In this document: piece after piece, positions 43,003-51,265 of the stretch
How the letters are laid out: every line of letters starts with the position of its first letter
Position numbering within the stretch: the first letter of the stretch is position 1
Assembly: GCF_014137855.1 (NCBI RefSeq)
Contig: NZ_JACGWT010000002.1
Span: 310,001 to 374,000 of the forward strand
From: Microlunatus kandeliicorticis
Lineage (GTDB): Bacteria > Actinomycetota > Actinomycetes > Propionibacteriales > Propionibacteriaceae
Length of the DNA stretch: 64,000 bases
Direction: 5' to 3'
The notes under the pieces: generated by a model
What the model was told of the DNA's origin: nothing
The model's database searches: none
What the model saw: the letters and a program-made list of their open reading frames with translations, nothing else
Made by a program: the position numbers and the translations under genes

Positions 43003-44673
43003 ATGTCCGCCTTCCAGGTCACCCGTCGCCGGCTGCTCGCCGGGGCCGGCGGCGCCGCCCTGCTCGGTGCCACCGGCCTCGCCGGCTGCTCGAAGTCGTC
43101 CTCGGACGAGGCCAACTCGGCCACCGTCAACGACTCGGTCAAGCTGCCGACCTACGTCCGCTACCAGGGGGTCAAGCCGGACCTGCCCGGCACCGACGCC
43201 GGCGTCGACCCGGCGTTCCGCTACTTCCCGACCGACAACCCGTCGGTGGTGCCGGAGAAGCCCGGCAACGGCGGCTCGGTGAGCGGCATGGCGAACATCT
43301 ACTACGCCGTCCCGCCCGGCCCGGACCGCAACTCCTACTGGCAGGGTCTGAACGAGCGGCTCGGCACCAGCCTGCAGTTGCAGATGGTCAGCAACGCCGA
43401 CTACACGACGAAGTTCGCCACCACGATCGCGGGCAACGACCTGCCCGACATGCTGCAGACCCCCAACGGCTCGCCGCCGCCGGTGGCCAACCTGCCGCAG
43501 CTGCTCGACAAGCGGTTCACCAACCTCAGTGAGTACCTGAGCGGCGACGCGATCAAGGAGTACCCGAATCTCGCCAACATCCCCACCGCCAGCTGGAAGT
43601 CGACGATCTTCAACGGCGGCATCTACGGCATCCCGATCCCGCGCGGACTGATCGGCAGCTACAACTTCATCCGCGCCGACCTGTTCGAGGCCAAGGGCCT
43701 GCCGACCAGCCCCAAGGGCTACGACGAGCTGCTCAGCGTGGCCAAGGAGCTCACCGACCCGAAGTCGCGACGCTGGGCCTTCGGTCTGATGAGCCAGCTG
43801 CGGCAGATCTTCGCCGGCATGAACGACGAGCCGACGGTCTGGAAGTACGAGAACGGCACGCTCACCCACACCTACGAGACCGAGCAGTTCAAGCAGAGCG
43901 TCACCGACATGATGGCGTTCTGGAAGGCCGGCGTGGTCCACCCCGACGCCTTCAACACCGCACTGCCGTTCAAGCAGCTGTTCAACGCGGGCACCGTCGC
44001 GATCAACGGGCACGACGGCTACCCGGGCTGGACGCAGTACATCCTCGACAATGCGTCGAACTCGAGCTTCAAGCTGGGGCTGATGGAGGAGTACAAGCGC
44101 GACGGCAGCGGGCTCGCCCCCTGGCACCTCGGCTCGGGCATCTTCTCCTTCACCATGCTCAAGAAGCAGGACGGCGCGAACAACGGCAAGGACAAGATCA
44201 CCACGCTGCTGCGGGTGCTCAACTGGCTGGCCGCGCCGTTCGGCACCAGCGAGTACCTGTACCGGCTCTTCGGGCAGAAGGGCGTCGACCACACCGTCGA
44301 CGCCAAGAACAACCCGAGCCTGACCGCGACCGGGACGGCGAACACCGTGCTCCCGATCCGCTACCTGGCCGACAGCCCGTACACGATCTACCAGCCGGGC
44401 CGGCCGGGCGACGCGGACATCCAGCACGGCTACCAGTCGAAGGAGATCCCGACCGGCCGGGCCAACCCGACCACCGGTCTGTTCTCCAACACCGCGGCGA
44501 CCGACAACGCCACGGCGGACAAGAACTTCAACGACGGGGTCAACGAGATCATCCAGGGCCGCCAGCCGATGAGCAATCTCGACGGGCTGATCAGCACCTG
44601 GAAGAGCTCGGTGGGCGACAAGATGCGCAACGACTACCTGCCCCAGCTCGAGGGTGGCGCCCAGCCCAAGTGA
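43003..44673 (+). CDS. LplA-type extracellular sugar-binding lipoprotein
   Basis: A 556-residue solute-binding protein starting at ATG 43003 (AAAGGAG 6 nt upstream). The signal TRRRLLAGAGGAALLGATGL ends in the lipobox LAGC (Cys29), with a twin-arginine-like RRR start, so it may be exported by Tat and lipidated. The mature region has a type-I binding-protein layout with LPQLLDKRFTNLSEYL and a FNAGTVAINGHDGYPGW patch. Length and pattern match LplA proteins. The stop overlaps the DUF2264 start. Confidence 0.85.
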   Translation: MSAFQVTRRRLLAGAGGAALLGATGLAGCSKSSSDEANSATVNDSVKLPTYVRYQGVKPDLPGTDAGVDPAFRYFPTDNPSVVPEKPGNGGSVSGMANIYYAVPPGPDRNSYWQGLNERLGTSLQLQMVSNADYTTKFATTIAGNDLPDMLQTPNGSPPPVANLPQLLDKRFTNLSEYLSGDAIKEYPNLANIPTASWKSTIFNGGIYGIPIPRGLIGSYNFIRADLFEAKGLPTSPKGYDELLSVAKELTDPKSRRWAFGLMSQLRQIFAGMNDEPTVWKYENGTLTHTYETEQFKQSVTDMMAFWKAGVVHPDAFNTALPFKQLFNAGTVAINGHDGYPGWTQYILDNASNSSFKLGLMEEYKRDGSGLAPWHLGSGIFSFTMLKKQDGANNGKDKITTLLRVLNWLAAPFGTSEYLYRLFGQKGVDHTVDAKNNPSLTATGTANTVLPIRYLADSPYTIYQPGRPGDADIQHGYQSKEIPTGRANPTTGLFSNTAATDNATADKNFNDGVNEIIQGRQPMSNLDGLISTWKSSVGDKMRNDYLPQLEGGAQPK

Positions 44674-46520
44674 GCACACCCCAGCCCGCGGCGATCGCCG
44701 GTGCGGTCGGGGCCCTCGACGAGGACCGCGACCGCTCGCCGCTCACCGGGTGGACGCGTGATCACCACCGGCTGGTCGCCGACCGGTCGCTGCTCGCACT
44801 GCGGCGGTGGGCGAGCCCGGGTCACGCGCAGTTCGCCCTGCCCGGCCCGGCCTCGAACGCCGGACCGGTCAGCGACGGGCTCGAGGCGTTCGCGCGATCG
44901 TTCCTGACCGCGGGCTTCCTGCTGGGCAGCGGCGACGACGACCCGCACGACCACGCCGGCTTCTACGCCGCCGGTCTGACAGCCGGGCCCGACGGCTCGG
45001 CGACCGACCGCTGGCCACGGCTGGACGAGACCCGGCAGGCGCGGGTGGAGGCCGCCGCGCTGGTGATCGCGCTGCACGAGTCGCGGTCGCGGATCTGGGA
45101 CCGGCTCGACGCTGCGGTGCAGGAACGGCTGGTCGACTGGCTCAGCGGGTCCATCGGGACCGCCTACGGCGACAACAACTGGCGCTGGTTCCAGAACGTC
45201 ACCCAGGCCTTCCTCCGCAGCGTCGGGGGTCCGTGGGATCAGAACGAGGTGGAGAGCAACCTCGACTGGCTCGACGCCTGCTATCTCGGCGACGGCTGGT
45301 ACTCCGACGGCCGTCCGGACGGTCGCGGCGGAAACGTCGATTGGTACAACGCCTGGGTCATGCACCTGTTCTCGCTCTGGTACTGCCGGATCCTCGACGA
45401 CCAGGCCCCGGCCGACCGGATGGCGGTCTATCGCGAGAGGTTGGCCGCCTTCCTGCCGCAGGGCGTCCGTCTGTTTGGCGCGAGCGGTGCCCCGTTGTTC
45501 CAGGGCCGCTCGCTGGTCTACCGGTTCGCCACCACCGGGCTGTTCGGAGCCGCTCCGGTGTTCCTGACCGGCTCAGCCGGCGTGGAGCCCGGGGCGTTGC
45601 GTCGGGTGTGCAGCGGTGCGCTGCGGTGGTTCGTCGAGCAGGGGGCGTACGGCGCCGACGACGTGCTGAGCCTCGGCTGGCGGGGTCGGTTCGAGCCGAT
45701 GCGCCAGGGCTATTCGGGGCCGGGCTCGCCCTACTGGGCCAGCCTCGGGTTCGCCGGCCTGCTGCTCGGTGGTGATCATCGCTTCTGGACCGACACGGAG
45801 ACCGAGCCGGCGGACGGGGTCGCGCCCGCGCGACCGGTCGGCTGGCTGGTCGGCCGCCACCACGGGCTGGTCCGGGTGGTCAACCACGGCGTCGATCACA
45901 GCGGGGCGGCGCCGCTGGTCGAGGACCCGCAGTACTGCCGGTTCGGCTACAGCGAGCTCGCGGCGCCGGTGCCGCTCGCGGTCGGCGTGACCGCGCCGGT
46001 GGACAACCAGGTCGTCGTCGCCGACGAGCGCGGGCGCTGGTCACACCGACGGCCGCTCGAGCTGGTGCGGATCGACGACGTCACCGCGGTGAGCCGGCAT
46101 TGGGCGCGGTGGACCGACGACGGCGAACGCTGGGACGAGGGTCCGGAGTTGATCACCGGGTCGGTGCTGCGGGACGGCGTCGAGGTGCGGGCCGTCCGGG
46201 TGGCGGGCCAGACCGGCGGCGCGCTGGCGATCTCCGGGTTCGCCCTCCCCGAGGACAGCACGCTGACGAGCGCGGTGATTCCGTTGACTGCGGGGCTGGC
46301 CGTGCGGTCCGCGGTGCACGAGGTGGCCAATCCCTACGGTGAGAGCCTGGTGGTCCCCTACGTGATCACCGACGCCGGTGCGGGTGACCAGGTCCACGTC
46401 GCCGCGGTGGTCCTCGACCAGCGGGAGGCCGAGGCGGCGTTGCCGTCGGTGGTGGTCGAGGCTGCGGTGGTCACGGTGCGCTGGCCCGACGGTCGGACTC
46501 ACCGGCTCGACCTCGGCTGA
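44670..46520 (+). CDS. DUF2264-domain protein, likely glycan-processing enzyme
   Basis: A 616-residue soluble protein from GTG 44670, translationally coupled to the binding-protein gene. The opening SPLTGWTRDHHRLVAD, PGPASNAGPVSDGLEAFARS and NNWRWFQNVTQAFLRSVGG are characteristic of DUF2264, an alpha/alpha-toroid family related to unsaturated-uronidase and heparinase-type folds and often encoded with LplABC transporters. It probably acts on oligosaccharides imported by the neighbouring system, perhaps pectin-derived; the exact reaction is not known. The C-terminal 200 residues are a beta-sandwich-like domain. Confidence 0.8.
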   Translation: MSTPQPAAIAGAVGALDEDRDRSPLTGWTRDHHRLVADRSLLALRRWASPGHAQFALPGPASNAGPVSDGLEAFARSFLTAGFLLGSGDDDPHDHAGFYAAGLTAGPDGSATDRWPRLDETRQARVEAAALVIALHESRSRIWDRLDAAVQERLVDWLSGSIGTAYGDNNWRWFQNVTQAFLRSVGGPWDQNEVESNLDWLDACYLGDGWYSDGRPDGRGGNVDWYNAWVMHLFSLWYCRILDDQAPADRMAVYRERLAAFLPQGVRLFGASGAPLFQGRSLVYRFATTGLFGAAPVFLTGSAGVEPGALRRVCSGALRWFVEQGAYGADDVLSLGWRGRFEPMRQGYSGPGSPYWASLGFAGLLLGGDHRFWTDTETEPADGVAPARPVGWLVGRHHGLVRVVNHGVDHSGAAPLVEDPQYCRFGYSELAAPVPLAVGVTAPVDNQVVVADERGRWSHRRPLELVRIDDVTAVSRHWARWTDDGERWDEGPELITGSVLRDGVEVRAVRVAGQTGGALAISGFALPEDSTLTSAVIPLTAGLAVRSAVHEVANPYGESLVVPYVITDAGAGDQVHVAAVVLDQREAEAALPSVVVEAAVVTVRWPDGRTHRLDLG

Positions 46521-46525
46521 ACGGC

Positions 46526-46731
46526 CCTTCGACAGGCTCAGGGCGCGGGCCCTTCGACAGGCTCAGGGCGCGAGCCCTTCGACGGGCTCAGGGCACGTGG
46601 TTGGGAGTGCTCAGGGTACTGTTCTCTCGCGCACTGAGCCTGTCGAAGTGTGGCCCTTCGACAGGCTCAGGGCACGTGGTTGGCCCTTTGACGGGCTCAG
46701 GGCAGGAGCCAGCCCTTCGACGGGCTCAGGG
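46526..46731. repeat. Cluster of seven short interspersed repeats
   Basis: CCTTCGACAGGCTCAGGG, or its A-to-G variant CCTTCGACGGGCTCAGGG, occurs at 46526, 46551, 46576, 46655, 46685 (one base changed) and 46714. An inverted copy lies at 46632-46648 (CACTGAGCCTGTCGAAG). Spacing is irregular and there are no cas genes, so this is not a CRISPR array. The cluster fills the 223 bp between two convergent genes and may act as a bidirectional terminator or mobile palindrome family. Single or coding copies occur at 56300 and near 17720. Confidence 0.8.
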
Positions 46732-46743
46732 CACGGGCAAGGC

Positions 46744-48435
46744 TCAGAGGGTGAGGGCGGGTTCCGGTCGGTGGATGCCGCGGGGGCGGTAGCCGAGGGT
46801 GTCGGCCAGGCAGCACAGGTCGGCGAGCAGCCAGATCAGCGCGCTCCACATCTCGGTGCCCTGCAGACCCGGCTCGGGGGCGCCCGGGTGCGGGGCCTCG
46901 AAGCCGAAGCCCTGACCGTCGATCCAGTGGCCGACGGCGTCCCCGAGCAGCCGGCGGGCCAGCGTCTCGATCTCGTCGCGGCGGTGGGCGGTCTGCTTCG
47001 CCGCCAGCCAGAGCGGGTGGGCGACGTCGAGCACGTTGCAGGCGTTCTGCCGCGCGGGCGCGAAGAACCGGTCCTCGCGGCTGTGCGCGAGCACGGTGTC
47101 GATCACCCGCTCCGGGTACCGCAGCGGGACGCCGAACTGCGCCAGCGTGCCGCGGGTGGCGCGATAGCAGCCGTTGACCGGCTGGAGCATCCCGTCCTCG
47201 GCGCGGGCCGCACCCCACATCCCGGTCCCCGGGTCGGCGTGCAGCTCCATCCAGCCGAACAACGTCTCGACGAAGCCGGGCCGGGCGGTCACCCCGCGGG
47301 GCAGGTTCCACCGCAGCGCGGTGCCGATCATGTCGACCCAGCTGCCCGCGCTCCAGGCCCGCTCGACCCAGGGCAGACCGTCGAGGAACTCGGCGAGCTC
47401 CTCGGCACTCCGGTCGGCCACGGCATGGATCGGTTCGGGGAACGCGCTACCCAGCAGGTCGAGAGCGTAGCCGACGCAGAGCACGTGGTAGGCCGCGGCG
47501 TGGTCGTGCCAGTCGGTGGGCACCCCGTCCGGCTCACCGGCCAGGTCGAGCTCGGGCACCAGCCCGGTCCGCGCGTCCTGCCAGCCGCGCAGCCGGTCGG
47601 CCTGCACGTCCGCCGGGAGCTGGGTCGGCGCGGTCCCGAGCCAGAGGTCGGCGATCTCGATCGCGTCGCACTGGGCGCGGACGGTCGGACGGTGTCCGGG
47701 ACGGTCGACGAACTGCCCGCCGGGCAGCTCGGGCGACCAGCTGCGGGCCAGCACGGCAGGCATCTGGGCCCGCGCCCGCTCGGCCCAGGCCGTCACCCGG
47801 CGCGCCAACGGATCCTCTGCGCCCGCGCCGGCCGGGGACCCGGTCGGTGGGACCCGCCACTTGATCACCCGGGCCGGGTTGCCGCCGACCACCGCGCCGG
47901 CGGGGACGTCCTTGCTGATCACCGCCCCGGCGGCCAGCACCGCCTTCGACCCGACGGTGACGCCGTCGACGATGGTCACGTTGGACCCGATCCAGACGTC
48001 GTCGCCGATGGTGATGCCACGGGTGGTGCCGGGCTGCCGGAAGACCTCGACGTCCGGGTCGGTCATCGTGTGGTTGAAGGCCAGGATCGACGTGTGCGCG
48101 CCGATCCGGACGGCGTCGCCGAGCTGCACCCGGCCACGGACCACGCTGTAGGCGTTGATGGTGCAGTCCCGTCCGGCGCGCAGCTCGTCGCTGAGGTACG
48201 CGTGCGCGGCCACGTAGCTGCGGTCGCCGAGCACCAGCACCTCGTTCTGGATCGAGGCGAGCTCGCTGAGGAAGACCCGGTCGCCGAGCTGCCAGCCGGG
48301 TCGGGCCTCCACCGCGAGCCGCTGGAGCTCGAGCTGGCGTCGTTGCTGATCATGGTCGGCGCGGCGCCAGAACCACCATGGCGAGACGTCGTCGGGGTGG
48401 CGGTCGAAGGGGAACGGCTCAGGCGACGGTGTCAT
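46744..48435 (-). CDS. Hexapeptide acyltransferase fused to an alpha/alpha-toroid domain
   Basis: A 563-residue two-domain protein; ATG 48435 has GGGAG upstream and overlaps the dehydrogenase stop by 17 bp. Residues about 60-205 form a left-handed beta helix of hexapeptide repeats with the maltose-acetyltransferase-type tail (ITIGDDVWIGSNVTIVDGVT, AVISKDVPAGAVVGGNPARV). Residues about 215-560 are a helical-toroid region (HDHAAAYHVLCVGYALDLLG, NACNVLDVAHPLWLAAKQTA). The fusion of a sugar-acetyltransferase-like domain to a terpenoid-cyclase-like toroid is unusual and not one that I recognise. Its companion is the dehydrogenase, so it may modify or process an acidic sugar. Confidence 0.8.
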   Translation of the reverse strand: MTPSPEPFPFDRHPDDVSPWWFWRRADHDQQRRQLELQRLAVEARPGWQLGDRVFLSELASIQNEVLVLGDRSYVAAHAYLSDELRAGRDCTINAYSVVRGRVQLGDAVRIGAHTSILAFNHTMTDPDVEVFRQPGTTRGITIGDDVWIGSNVTIVDGVTVGSKAVLAAGAVISKDVPAGAVVGGNPARVIKWRVPPTGSPAGAGAEDPLARRVTAWAERARAQMPAVLARSWSPELPGGQFVDRPGHRPTVRAQCDAIEIADLWLGTAPTQLPADVQADRLRGWQDARTGLVPELDLAGEPDGVPTDWHDHAAAYHVLCVGYALDLLGSAFPEPIHAVADRSAEELAEFLDGLPWVERAWSAGSWVDMIGTALRWNLPRGVTARPGFVETLFGWMELHADPGTGMWGAARAEDGMLQPVNGCYRATRGTLAQFGVPLRYPERVIDTVLAHSREDRFFAPARQNACNVLDVAHPLWLAAKQTAHRRDEIETLARRLLGDAVGHWIDGQGFGFEAPHPGAPEPGLQGTEMWSALIWLLADLCCLADTLGYRPRGIHRPEPALTL

Positions 48436-49414
48436 AGCGCTCCCGGCTAACGGCGTGGACGAGTGGGTCACCGGCGAGAGCCCGGGCCACCTCGTCGACG
48501 GCGGAGGCACCGAGCCGACGGAGCTCGTTGCCCGCGGCGCCGGCGAGGTGCGGGGTGAGGGTGACGTTGGGCAAGCTCCACAGCGGCGAGTCGTCCGCCG
48601 GGGGTTCGGGCCAGGTGACGTCGAGCACCGCCTCGATCCGGCCCCGCTCCAGCTCGGTGATCAGGGCGGCCTCGTCGACCAGGGCGCCCCGGGCGGTGTT
48701 CACGAAGGTGGCGCCGTCGGGCAGCAGCGCGAGCTCGCGGGCGCCGATCATGCCCTCGGTGCTCGGCAGCCAGGGCGCGTGCAGGCTGACCACGTCGTTG
48801 TCGCGCATCAGGGTGTCGAGGTCGACCAGGGTGACGCCGAGCCGTTCCGCGTCGGCCGGCGTCAGCGTGGGGTCGGCCAGCGAGACCCGCAGGTCGAACG
48901 GGGCGAGCAGCTCGATCACCCGGCGGCCGACCATCGACGCGCCGATCAGCCCGACCCGGGCTCCGTAGCCGCCACGCTCACCGAGGAACGCGTGGTTGTC
49001 GGGCCGGCGTCGCCGCTCCCGGTAGGCCCGGGTCAGCTCGGGCACCCGCTTCGCGGCGAGGAGGATCACGGCCAGGGTGTACTCGGCGACCGGGAGTGCG
49101 TTCGCCCAGGCCTGCGACGAGATCACCACCCCGCGGTCGTAGCAGACCGGGTCGGCGAACGCCCGGACCGAGCCCGCGCTGTGCACCACCGCCCGCAGCC
49201 GGGGGGCCAGGTCGAGCACCTCGGGCCCGACCCGACCGCTGCCCCAACCAGTGATGATCACCTCGGTGTCGGGCAGGAGCACGCTCGTCGCGGGATCCAG
49301 CAGATCGGTGGGGGTGGGCGCGAGCCGCACCTCGCCGAGCGCGGCCAGTCGTGCGCGCCGCTCCGGGTCGAAGAACCGGGACAGCATCGGCTCCGCCATG
49401 GCGATCAAGATCAT
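48419..49414 (-). CDS. D-isomer-specific 2-hydroxyacid dehydrogenase
   Basis: A 331-residue NAD-dependent oxidoreductase acting on 2-hydroxy acids. The Rossmann motif is VGLIGASMVGRRVIELLAPF (GxGxxG with G-x-S). The catalytic Arg is in VNTARGALVDEAALI, the Glu lies in the following helix region, and the His is in LTPHLAGAAGNE. ATG 49414 is the likely start. It is the first gene of a minus-strand operon with a strong promoter and LacI-type operator, followed by the hexapeptide/toroid fusion gene. A role in oxidising or reducing a sugar acid released by the local glycan enzymes is inferred. Confidence 0.85.
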   Translation of the reverse strand: MILIAMAEPMLSRFFDPERRARLAALGEVRLAPTPTDLLDPATSVLLPDTEVIITGWGSGRVGPEVLDLAPRLRAVVHSAGSVRAFADPVCYDRGVVISSQAWANALPVAEYTLAVILLAAKRVPELTRAYRERRRRPDNHAFLGERGGYGARVGLIGASMVGRRVIELLAPFDLRVSLADPTLTPADAERLGVTLVDLDTLMRDNDVVSLHAPWLPSTEGMIGARELALLPDGATFVNTARGALVDEAALITELERGRIEAVLDVTWPEPPADDSPLWSLPNVTLTPHLAGAAGNELRRLGASAVDEVARALAGDPLVHAVSRERYDTVA

Positions 49415-49442
49415 GGAACGGCCGGGCTCCCTCGTCGTCGAT

Positions 49443-49488
49443 GGGTAATCGCTTTCCCAACGCTAGGGGTGGGGGTCTGCGCTGTCAA
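49443..49488 (-). promoter_or_regulatory. Strong promoter with LacI-type operator for the dehydrogenase operon
   Basis: On the minus strand TTGACA (49488-49483) and TAGCGT (49465-49460) are separated by 17 bp, a good vegetative promoter. GGGAAAGCGATTACCC (49458-49443) follows directly and is a palindromic LacI-type operator covering the start of transcription. The same core occurs at 40920 and 39706. Confidence 0.65.
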
Positions 49489-49501
49489 CGAGACCTGCGC
49501 C

Positions 49502-51265
49502 TCAGCGAGGGGCGGTGGGCCCGGGCAGCACGGCCAGCAGGACGGCGAGCACCACCACCGCGACCAGCAGCACCGCGACCGCGATCAGCAGGGCGCGCCG
49601 CTGCCGCCGCAGTGCCTGTTCGGAGCCGGCGAGCCGGAGCAGCAGCCCGGCCGGCCAGTCCGCCCAGTCGAGGGTGCGGGCCAGCTGCGGGATCCAGCGG
49701 AGGGGCCCGGCGCTGCCGACCGTGTCGCCCGGTCCGGCCGGCGCGGTGACCGCGGCGTCGAGCGGGCGACGAAGCAGGGCCTCGGCGGTCTCCGGGTCGG
49801 ACCGCGCGAACAGGGCGGCGGCCCGCGTCGTCGGGACGGCGTCGGCGAGCTGGTCCCAGGCGGTGTCCACCGAGGCGCCGGCCGGCCGGGCCCGGAGCGC
49901 CGCGATCAGCTCGTCGTCCGGGCTCGAGCGGACCAGCTGTTCGGCGTGGGCGCAGGTCGGCTGCCGGGCCAGGTGGAGGCTCAGGCACCAGCGGCGCCAG
50001 GCGGCGGCCATCGGCTCCGCACCGTCGAGCTGCTCGGCCACCGTCCGGGCCAACGGCAGCGGCAGCCGGTCGGGCTCGAGGGTCTGCAGCCGGGGACGGA
50101 GCTGGGTCGGCAGCCCGGTGTCGGTGGGCAGCAGCGCGGCGGCGAGATCGACCACGTCCTGGTCGTCGCCGGCGGCGCCGACCCACCGGGCGGCCGCCGT
50201 GCGGGTCCGGGCGGTCCCGCGGGGAGCGGTGTCGATCATCGCGTCGAGCAGCGGGCGGCGGCGTCGGAGCTCGGTCACCGCGTCGGCGTCGGCGGCCAGC
50301 CTGGGCCTCCGGAGCAGCTCGTTGGTCACCAGCGTCCGGCCGCGCGCGGTGGCCTCGTCCCAGCGCGCCCAGAGCCACCCGTCGGCGACCTTGCTCACCG
50401 GCTGGGTCATCATCACGAACCGCTCGGCCTCGCGCTCCCAGTCCGGGACGGGTCGCGAGAGTCGCTGCCACCAGACGTCGTGGTCGGTGATCCCGAGCTC
50501 GACGGCGTCGGCGAACCGGGCGACCGCGTCGTCGATCGCCCCGGGGCGCGCGCCGCCTTCCCGGTCGTCGGTGGCGTCGACCTCGAGCCGGTTGACCAGG
50601 TCGGCCGGCAGCCGCCGGGTCAGTCCGGCCAGCAGCTGCGGCCAGTCCTCGTAGCGGTCGGGCCGGAGCGGACCGCTGCCCCAGGGCCCGTGCGGCCCGG
50701 TGGCGTCGTCCGACCCGGCGTCGCCGTCGATCTCCGGGGCCGGTTCGACGCGCCAGCGCACCGGCGCGGCCACCCGGACGGCGTCGGCCTCGCCGTCGGG
50801 GTCGACGTCGACGTCGCGCTCGAGTCGGAACACCCCGCCGTCGACCAGCGCGGGCAGGTCGAGCGACCCCAGCGTCCCGGTCGGGTCGTAGAGCGCGTGC
50901 ACGCAGTAGTTGCCGGGGCGCCCGGCGCCGTCGGTCCCGACGGCGCGCTTGGCCACCAGCAGCGACCCGCCGCCGACCCGTCGGTGCGCGACCAGCGGCA
51001 CCGCGTGCTCGTCGGGACCGCGGCGTGCCGCCGCGGACAGGTGGGTGAGCAGGTCGGCGAGGTCGAGCCCGGCCCGCGCGCCCGTCACGGTGCCGTCGGC
51101 CTGGCCGGGTTCGAGACCGGCGGGCCAGTCGACGGACCGCACCACCACCCCGAACCCGGCGCCGCGGCCGTCGAGCCGCCGCTCGGCCCAGGTGTAGCGC
51201 CACTGGGCGCAGACGACGGTGCGCAGCTCGGGGGTCGCCGACCGCGCCGGCACCGTCCCGGTCAC
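49502..51265 (-). CDS. GAP1-like (GTPase-associated protein 1) membrane-anchored protein
   Basis: A 587-residue protein from GTG 51265, overlapping the GTPase stop (GTGA). The N-terminus (VVCAQWRYTWAERRLDGRGA, GFGVVVRSVDWP) fits the GAP1 N-terminal domain that accompanies TRAFAC-type GTPases in actinobacterial conflict operons. The middle is helical with a WWQRLSRPVPDWEREAERF segment. The C-terminus is a single membrane helix (LLIAVAVLLVAVVVLAVLLA). The GAP1 name is from memory of that family's pattern. It is the last gene of the kinase/GTPase operon, and all four products appear membrane-associated or linked. Confidence 0.7.
   Translation of the reverse strand: MTGTVPARSATPELRTVVCAQWRYTWAERRLDGRGAGFGVVVRSVDWPAGLEPGQADGTVTGARAGLDLADLLTHLSAAARRGPDEHAVPLVAHRRVGGGSLLVAKRAVGTDGAGRPGNYCVHALYDPTGTLGSLDLPALVDGGVFRLERDVDVDPDGEADAVRVAAPVRWRVEPAPEIDGDAGSDDATGPHGPWGSGPLRPDRYEDWPQLLAGLTRRLPADLVNRLEVDATDDREGGARPGAIDDAVARFADAVELGITDHDVWWQRLSRPVPDWEREAERFVMMTQPVSKVADGWLWARWDEATARGRTLVTNELLRRPRLAADADAVTELRRRRPLLDAMIDTAPRGTARTRTAAARWVGAAGDDQDVVDLAAALLPTDTGLPTQLRPRLQTLEPDRLPLPLARTVAEQLDGAEPMAAAWRRWCLSLHLARQPTCAHAEQLVRSSPDDELIAALRARPAGASVDTAWDQLADAVPTTRAAALFARSDPETAEALLRRPLDAAVTAPAGPGDTVGSAGPLRWIPQLARTLDWADWPAGLLLRLAGSEQALRRQRRALLIAVAVLLVAVVVLAVLLAVLPGPTAPR

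Noticed and set aside
46526-46731. CRISPR array
   Set aside because: Repeats of about 18 bp are irregularly spaced (7 to 62 bp apart), one is inverted and there are no cas genes in the window.
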